From VXPQ01 sp965116435 (GTDB lineage Bacteria; Bacteroidota; Rhodothermia; Rhodothermales; VXPQ01), in contig OZ220686.1 in assembly GCA_965116435.1 (NCBI GenBank), positions 2,604,001-2,668,000 of the forward strand: a stretch of 64,000 nucleotides of DNA, given 5' to 3'. Of the stretch, positions 59,823 through 64,000 are shown piece by piece (positions within the stretch are counted from its first letter, which is position 1; each line of letters begins with the position of its first letter). A program made the translations under genes and the position numbers. Below the pieces are notes generated by a model. That model searched no databases and was not told where the DNA came from. It saw only the letters and a program-made list of their open reading frames with translations.

Positions 59823-59865
59823 ACGCGGCGACACAAGGCCTGGTCCGGGCGTCGCTAAGCTCAAT

Positions 59866-61929
59866 ATGGTTTTGCGCCATTACTCCTTAAGCAACGTGCG
59901 CGTTGGATTTGCGCAGTGTCTTGTCCGCGTCGGCGGGCTCGCTGTGCTTGTGTTTTGCGCCGGATTTGCGCGTTCGTCCGCGGTTGCGCAAGATGTTCGT
60001 CCTGCTACGGAGTATGTCGCCTGGACCGTTGCGGATGTTCCCGGGGATGTTGCTCCCGGAGAGGCGTTCGAAGCCGTGATCGAAGCCGATATCGAGGCGG
60101 GCTGGAAGATGTACGCGCTCGATTCACCGAGACCGAGTTTTGCGGCGGCGTTCGAGTGGGAAGAGGGCGTGTTTGCGCCTGCGGGGCCTGTACGCCAGAG
60201 TACGCCTGTCGAAGCGCACGACCCCTGGTTCAAGGCCACCGTACGCTATTTTACCGGCGAGGCCCGTTTTGCGGCGCCGCTCCGGGTGGAAGAGGATGCT
60301 CCTGCGGGCGCCCATGCGCTCCGCGGCGTGGTCCGGTTCATGATTTGCACGGAAACGGTGTGTTTGCCTCCCACGCCTGCCCCGCTTGAGGTTGTCGTGC
60401 AGGTTGCCGGAGGCGGCGACAGCGTGGCGGGCGCCGCAGTCGCTATCGAAACCGGCGCCGCGGCGAACGATTCGCTGGGCGCCGTGCCCGACCTGACGGG
60501 CGGCGCCCCCGCCTTCGCGCTTTCCGATGCAGCGTTTCCCGAAGGCGCCGATACGCACGAAAGCGGGGTGTGGGGCTTTATTCTGCTGGCGATCGGGGCG
60601 GGTCTGGCGTCGCTCCTGACGCCTTGTGTGTTTCCCATGATTCCCATCACCGTTTCCTGGTTTTCGAAGCATGCCTCGAGTCGTTTCGCATCGGTTCGCA
60701 TGGCGTTGGCCTTCGGGGCGGCGATCGTGCTTACGTTTACGGCGCTGGGCATGCTGGCGGCTTCCCTGCTCGGCGCTTCCGGTGCGCACGCCATGGCGTC
60801 CAATCCGTGGATCAACCTGGCTATCGGGTGCATTTTCGCCGTATTTGCGCTGTCGTTGCTTGGCATGTTCGAGCTGACGCTCCCGGGTCGTTTCGTCAAC
60901 TATTTCAATCGGCAAGGCACGGAGCGCTCAGGCTATGCCGGCGCTTTTTTCATGGGCTTGACGCTGACGCTGGTGCATTTTTCCTGCACCGTTCCGTTTG
61001 TCGGGGGGTTGCTTGCCCTGGCCGCCTCCACGGGCGAATGGACCTGGCCCCTGATCGGCATGGCGGTGTTCTCTGCGACGTTCGCTGTGCCGTTCGCGGC
61101 ATTCGCCCTGTTCCCCAAGGCTGTGCAGTCGCTGCCCGGCTCGGGGGTCTGGATGCGTCATATCCAGGTCACGCTGGGCTTTGTGGAGCTCGTCGCTGCG
61201 TTAAAGTTCTTGTCGAATGTGGACCTGGTGATGGGGTGGGGGTTGATTTCGCGGTCGGTGGCCATTGCGCTTGCTATGGTGATGTTCGGCTTTGCAGGCT
61301 GTTATTTGCTGGGCATAATTCGGATGCCCCACGAACCCGCGCCGCAATCCGTCGGCGCCGGCCGGCTGCTTTTCGCCGCGCTTTTTCTGGGCGGTTCTTT
61401 GTATATGTTGCCCGGCCTGTTCGGAATGCCGCTGTCCGCCGTGGACGCCTGGCTTCCTCCGGCGGAAACGACGGCGGTCCAGGGCGGTTCGTTTGCGGGG
61501 GGCGGACAGCCCGAATCCGTCTGGCATGAGGACATCGATGCGGCGTTCGAACAGGCGCAAAGCGCAGGCAAACCGGTATTTATCGACTTTACCGGGTATA
61601 CCTGCGCCAATTGCCGTCAGATGGAAGCCACCGTGTTTCGTCACGAGTCCGTGGCGTCGCTGTTTCGGGATCGTTTCGTATTGTTGCGCCTCTATACCGA
61701 CGCCCGCGACCGGGGTCCTGCCTTGCAGCAGTACCAACTTTCCCTCACGGGCACGGTAGCCCTTCCGACCTACGCCATTGCAGACCCGCATTCCGGCGCG
61801 TTGCTGCATCGGCACACGGGGGCCGCGTCGGTTGCGGAATTCACCGAATTTTTGGAACGAGGAGCCGCCGTGTTTGGACCGGAAGCGCCTGCTGCCTTGC
61901 CTTCCCCCTCCGTGTCCGGGTCTTCATAA
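59866..61929 (+). CDS. dsbD: Thiol:disulfide interchange protein DsbD
   Basis: Carries electrons from cytoplasmic thioredoxin across the membrane to periplasmic thiol proteins. 687 residues from ATG 59866 with a signal segment to ~40 (SSAVAQD). N-terminal DsbD-alpha-like domain (~45-185; GWKMYALDSPRPSF, CTETVCLPPTPAPLEV with its Cys pair). Membrane domain with eight segments (LLTPCVFPMIPITVSWF, LTLVHFSCTVPFVGGLLA, Cys in two helices). C-terminal thioredoxin fold FTGYTCANCRQMEATVF with CxxC. All three Cys pairs are visible. Confidence 0.92.
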   Translation: MVLRHYSLSNVRVGFAQCLVRVGGLAVLVFCAGFARSSAVAQDVRPATEYVAWTVADVPGDVAPGEAFEAVIEADIEAGWKMYALDSPRPSFAAAFEWEEGVFAPAGPVRQSTPVEAHDPWFKATVRYFTGEARFAAPLRVEEDAPAGAHALRGVVRFMICTETVCLPPTPAPLEVVVQVAGGGDSVAGAAVAIETGAAANDSLGAVPDLTGGAPAFALSDAAFPEGADTHESGVWGFILLAIGAGLASLLTPCVFPMIPITVSWFSKHASSRFASVRMALAFGAAIVLTFTALGMLAASLLGASGAHAMASNPWINLAIGCIFAVFALSLLGMFELTLPGRFVNYFNRQGTERSGYAGAFFMGLTLTLVHFSCTVPFVGGLLALAASTGEWTWPLIGMAVFSATFAVPFAAFALFPKAVQSLPGSGVWMRHIQVTLGFVELVAALKFLSNVDLVMGWGLISRSVAIALAMVMFGFAGCYLLGIIRMPHEPAPQSVGAGRLLFAALFLGGSLYMLPGLFGMPLSAVDAWLPPAETTAVQGGSFAGGGQPESVWHEDIDAAFEQAQSAGKPVFIDFTGYTCANCRQMEATVFRHESVASLFRDRFVLLRLYTDARDRGPALQQYQLSLTGTVALPTYAIADPHSGALLHRHTGAASVAEFTEFLERGAAVFGPEAPAALPSPSVSGSS

Positions 61930-61941
61930 CAGGCTATTTTC

Positions 61942-62364
61942 GTGTTGCAACGCGATCTCATCATGCGGGAAATAGAGCAGGCCATTCGGGTCCTGCTCCA
62001 TGTGCTGGCGCAGACCCTTCGGCTGAAGTCCGAGGCGCGGTACGAGGAAGCGCTTGCGTACATCCGCAAGGCATTCGGCGAGGCCGACTTGTCCCCGCGC
62101 CCCGTGGCCGAATTGTCCCCCGACGAACTGGTTGCGCTGTGCCGATACCCGCGCGGTTTCGAGTGTGGCCTTGCGCTGGCCATCGCCGATTTGTTGTGCG
62201 AAGAGGCCGATATGCTGGCCAGGATGGGCGCGCTGCCGGAATCCCGCGCCCGCGCTGCCGGCGCCAAAGCATTGTACGAAGCGGCGGCGGCGACAGAGGG
62301 GGCTGCGCTCCCTATAGACATTGCGCAAAAGCGGCTGCGCGCCGAAAGATTTGCCGGAAATTAA
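61942..62364 (+). CDS. DUF6483-like small helical protein
   Basis: A 140-residue protein, mostly helical. The start GTG 61942 gives an opening VLQRDLIMREIEQAIRVLLHVLAQTLRLK that matches my recollection of the DUF6483 N-terminus (a DYI(L/M)RMIEQ-type helix); ATG 61963 is the alternative. The rest has tandem helix pairs (ALAYIRKAFGEADL, ALAIADLLCEEADML) reminiscent of a TPR-like fold. No function is known. It follows dsbD by 12 bases and may be co-transcribed. Confidence 0.55.
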   Translation: MLQRDLIMREIEQAIRVLLHVLAQTLRLKSEARYEEALAYIRKAFGEADLSPRPVAELSPDELVALCRYPRGFECGLALAIADLLCEEADMLARMGALPESRARAAGAKALYEAAAATEGAALPIDIAQKRLRAERFAGN

Positions 62365-62514
62365 CCGGAATATCTCCTGTTATCTTGCGTTGTGGGAAAC
62401 CCCTGTCCCATAGCGGGGTACATAAGCCATCGTTTTACTTTGCCGCAATGTCTGCATTTGTGCGTAGCGCATGGATCACAGCAGGCTGCGGCGCCATCAC
62501 AACACAGAAAGAAC

Positions 62515-62727
62515 ATGCCTCGTGGAAGAGTCAAGTGGTTTAGCGTCGATAAAGGTTTTGGCTTTATCGCGCCGGACGACGGTAGTAAAGACGTATTTGT
62601 TCATCGGAATAATGTATCTGGACTCGGGTACGACGAAGGACTTCGAGACGGCGAAGAAGTGGAGTATGATGTGGAGCAAACGCCAAAAGGCCTCAGCGCC
62701 ATGGGCGTGAAGCGTACGGACGACTGA
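62515..62727 (+). CDS. Cold-shock domain protein
   Basis: A 70-residue single CSD protein from ATG 62515. RNA-binding motifs are RNP1 KGFGFIAPDDG (KGFGFI) and RNP2 VFVHRNNV, preceded by GRVKWFSVD. Binds single-stranded nucleic acid as an RNA chaperone. The ~150-base upstream region may be a regulated 5' untranslated leader, but no defined element is recognised. A hairpin plus T-run lies 33 bases after the stop. Confidence 0.93.
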   Translation: MPRGRVKWFSVDKGFGFIAPDDGSKDVFVHRNNVSGLGYDEGLRDGEEVEYDVEQTPKGLSAMGVKRTDD

Positions 62728-62760
62728 TCTGCTTCCGGGCATTTCGGTAACGGTTGGCAT

Positions 62761-62787
62761 CAGTTGGCCTGTCGGCTGATTTTTTCC
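62761..62787 (+). terminator. Probable rho-independent terminator after cold-shock gene
   Basis: CAGTTGG and TCGGCTG form a 7-bp stem with some G-T pairs around a CCTG loop, followed by A and six T. Confidence 0.45.
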
Positions 62788-62889
62788 TGTTTCTGTTAGG
62801 CAGGCGGCGGATGTCGCCTGTTTGCGGGAAAAATCCGTATGCGCGTGAGCCTGATCGGGTTCGTCTGCGTACGCTCCTCTGTCTTCCTC

Positions 62890-64000
62890 ATGATGCGCGT
62901 TATGTCGTTCGTTCGATGCGGGTTGGCGGCGCTTTGCTGTCTGCTTCCGGGGTGGGTTGCCGCCCAGGATACGTTATCCGTTTTTCCAGGGCGGTCCTTG
63001 CCGGAATGGACGGTGGAAGCCGTGCGGGGTACGGCGAACGCGGCGTCGGCGCCCTATGCCCTTGCCGTGGAAACGCATGCTCCGGATGTCTTGCCGAGCG
63101 CTGCGCTTTCCATGGAGCGCGTATTGCGTTCGCTGCCGGGCGTATGGGTGAACGACCAGGGGCATTTTGCGCTTGGCGAACGTATCTCCGTGCGCGGCAT
63201 GGGTGCGCACGCCCCGTTCGGGGTGCGCGGCATGCAGGTCGTGCTCGACGGCATTCCGCTTACCATGCCGGATGGCCAAACCGTGCTGGACGTCGTGGAG
63301 TCCGCGGTGTTGCGTCGTACGGAACTGTTGCGTAGCCCGGCGGCCCTGTTTTGGGGAAACGGGTCGGGCGCCGTGCTGTTTCTCGCCAGCGAGGAGGCGG
63401 CCGAAGCGCCCCGATTTCGCGCACAGGCGCTTGCCGGTTCGTTTGGGCAGCGGCGGGTACTGGTCGAAGGCCGCGTTCCGTTCGGGGCGCATGCCCTGCA
63501 ATTGTACGCCTCGAACCAGCGTCAGGAGGGGTATCGCACCTGGTCTGCCGGCGTCCGGCGCCGCGCCGGGGCTTCCGTCCGGTTGCGCACAGGCGCTGCC
63601 TCGCACGTACGCCTGCTGGGCGCGTTGGCTTTGCAGGACACCGAGCATCCCGGTTCCCTCACGCGCGAACAATTTGAGGCGGATCCCACCATGGCTCGAC
63701 CGGCCTTTGCGGACGCACGCGCCGGCAAGGAGAGCGTTCACGCGCAGACGGGCATTGCTTTCGAGCGCGCGGCTGGTTCCGGAACGCTGCGCATAACTGG
63801 CTACGGCGTCCGGCGCACGCTCGACAATCCGTTGTCTTTTGCGTATATCGATTTGGGCCGGACGGCAGGTGGCGCGCGCGTTGCGCTTCGGCAAGACCGG
63901 GGGCGAATGCAGTGGGGAATCGGCGGCGATGGGGCGCTTCAGCACGATATTCGCAAAAATTTCAATAATGCGGATGGCGCGCCCGGCGAAAACACCCTGC
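62890..64000 (+). CDS. TonB-dependent outer-membrane receptor, N-terminal part
   Basis: The frame is open to the window end (370 codons seen), so the gene is truncated on the right. ATG 62890 gives a signal peptide (MMRVMSFVRCGLAALCC..., cleavage after AAQ); ATG 62839 is in frame as a longer option. The plug domain is SMERVLRSLPGVWVNDQGHF, RISVRGMGAHAPFGVRGMQVVLDGIPLTMPDG, then LRRTELLRSPAALFWGNGSGAV. Barrel strands follow (RVLVEGRVPFGAHALQLYAS). No carboxypeptidase-like leader domain and no SusC signature are seen, so it is a plain siderophore, vitamin or metal-type receptor. Ligand unknown. Confidence 0.88.
   Translation, partial: MMRVMSFVRCGLAALCCLLPGWVAAQDTLSVFPGRSLPEWTVEAVRGTANAASAPYALAVETHAPDVLPSAALSMERVLRSLPGVWVNDQGHFALGERISVRGMGAHAPFGVRGMQVVLDGIPLTMPDGQTVLDVVESAVLRRTELLRSPAALFWGNGSGAVLFLASEEAAEAPRFRAQALAGSFGQRRVLVEGRVPFGAHALQLYASNQRQEGYRTWSAGVRRRAGASVRLRTGAASHVRLLGALALQDTEHPGSLTREQFEADPTMARPAFADARAGKESVHAQTGIAFERAAGSGTLRITGYGVRRTLDNPLSFAYIDLGRTAGGARVALRQDRGRMQWGIGGDGALQHDIRKNFNNADGAPGENTL

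Overview
The window looks like a chromosomal segment of a G+C-rich member of the Bacteroidota/Rhodothermota side of the tree, most like Rhodothermia (Salinibacter/Rhodothermus relatives). This is an inference. It rests on type IX secretion (T9SS) C-terminal sorting domains on two exported proteins, a PorZ-like T9SS protein, a TonB-dependent receptor, the OstA-like/LptC/LptB layout, a menaquinone operon and generally weak Shine-Dalgarno signals. No rRNA gene is present to confirm it.

Layout: (1) 1-2.3 kb is an A+T-richer stretch with tandem secreted barrel-like proteins and a chimeric gene remnant made from the two downstream genes. (2) 2.3-6.5 kb, minus strand, holds an aldolase/dehydrogenase fusion, a Tm-1-like UPF0261 protein and a PEP-hydrolase-like TIM barrel. 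(3) 7-10.1 kb holds lumazine synthase, PorZ-like protein, tRNA-His and tRNA-Glu. (4) 10.1-17.7 kb is a carbohydrate region: phytanoyl-CoA-type dioxygenase, exported Gfo/Idh/MocA protein, T9SS-sorted sugar dehydrogenase and a three-gene ribose-type ABC importer. (5) 17.8-21.9 kb is a two-gene P-loop NTPase cassette bounded by imperfect inverted repeats, with a very A+T-rich helical-repeat domain in the second gene. (6) 21.9-26 kb holds gpmI, nth and a DUF4105 membrane protein. (7) 26.2-28.2 kb is a type II restriction-modification pair (C5-cytosine methyltransferase plus NotI-like nuclease). (8) 28.2-35.8 kb is housekeeping: sppA, grpE, dnaJ, flavin reductase, threonine-dehydratase-like enzyme, DUF4342, plsC, gatC. 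(9) 35.8-43.2 kb is a surface-polysaccharide group: YfhO, two glycosyltransferases, wecB, HPr-kinase-like protein. (10) 43.1-44.3 kb is a small island with a DUF3800 gene between 88-bp direct repeats of the kinase 3' end. (11) 44.4-52.1 kb is ybbR-like and menF-menD-menB-menA-menE. (12) 52.3-55.2 kb is lptC, ostA-like, lptB. (13) 55.4-62.7 kb is aroF, prfA, a GNAT enzyme, rpsF-rpsR-rplI, dsbD, a DUF6483-like protein and a cold-shock protein. (14) A TonB receptor runs off the right edge.

The most unusual feature across the window is a family of ~260-bp palindromic repeats with ~20-bp terminal inverted repeats and a nested hairpin. There are two full copies, one half copy and several isolated ends. 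They sit at gene 3' ends and in three cases supply the stop codon of the upstream gene. The NTPase cassette and the DUF3800 island are the best candidates for under-described accessory systems.
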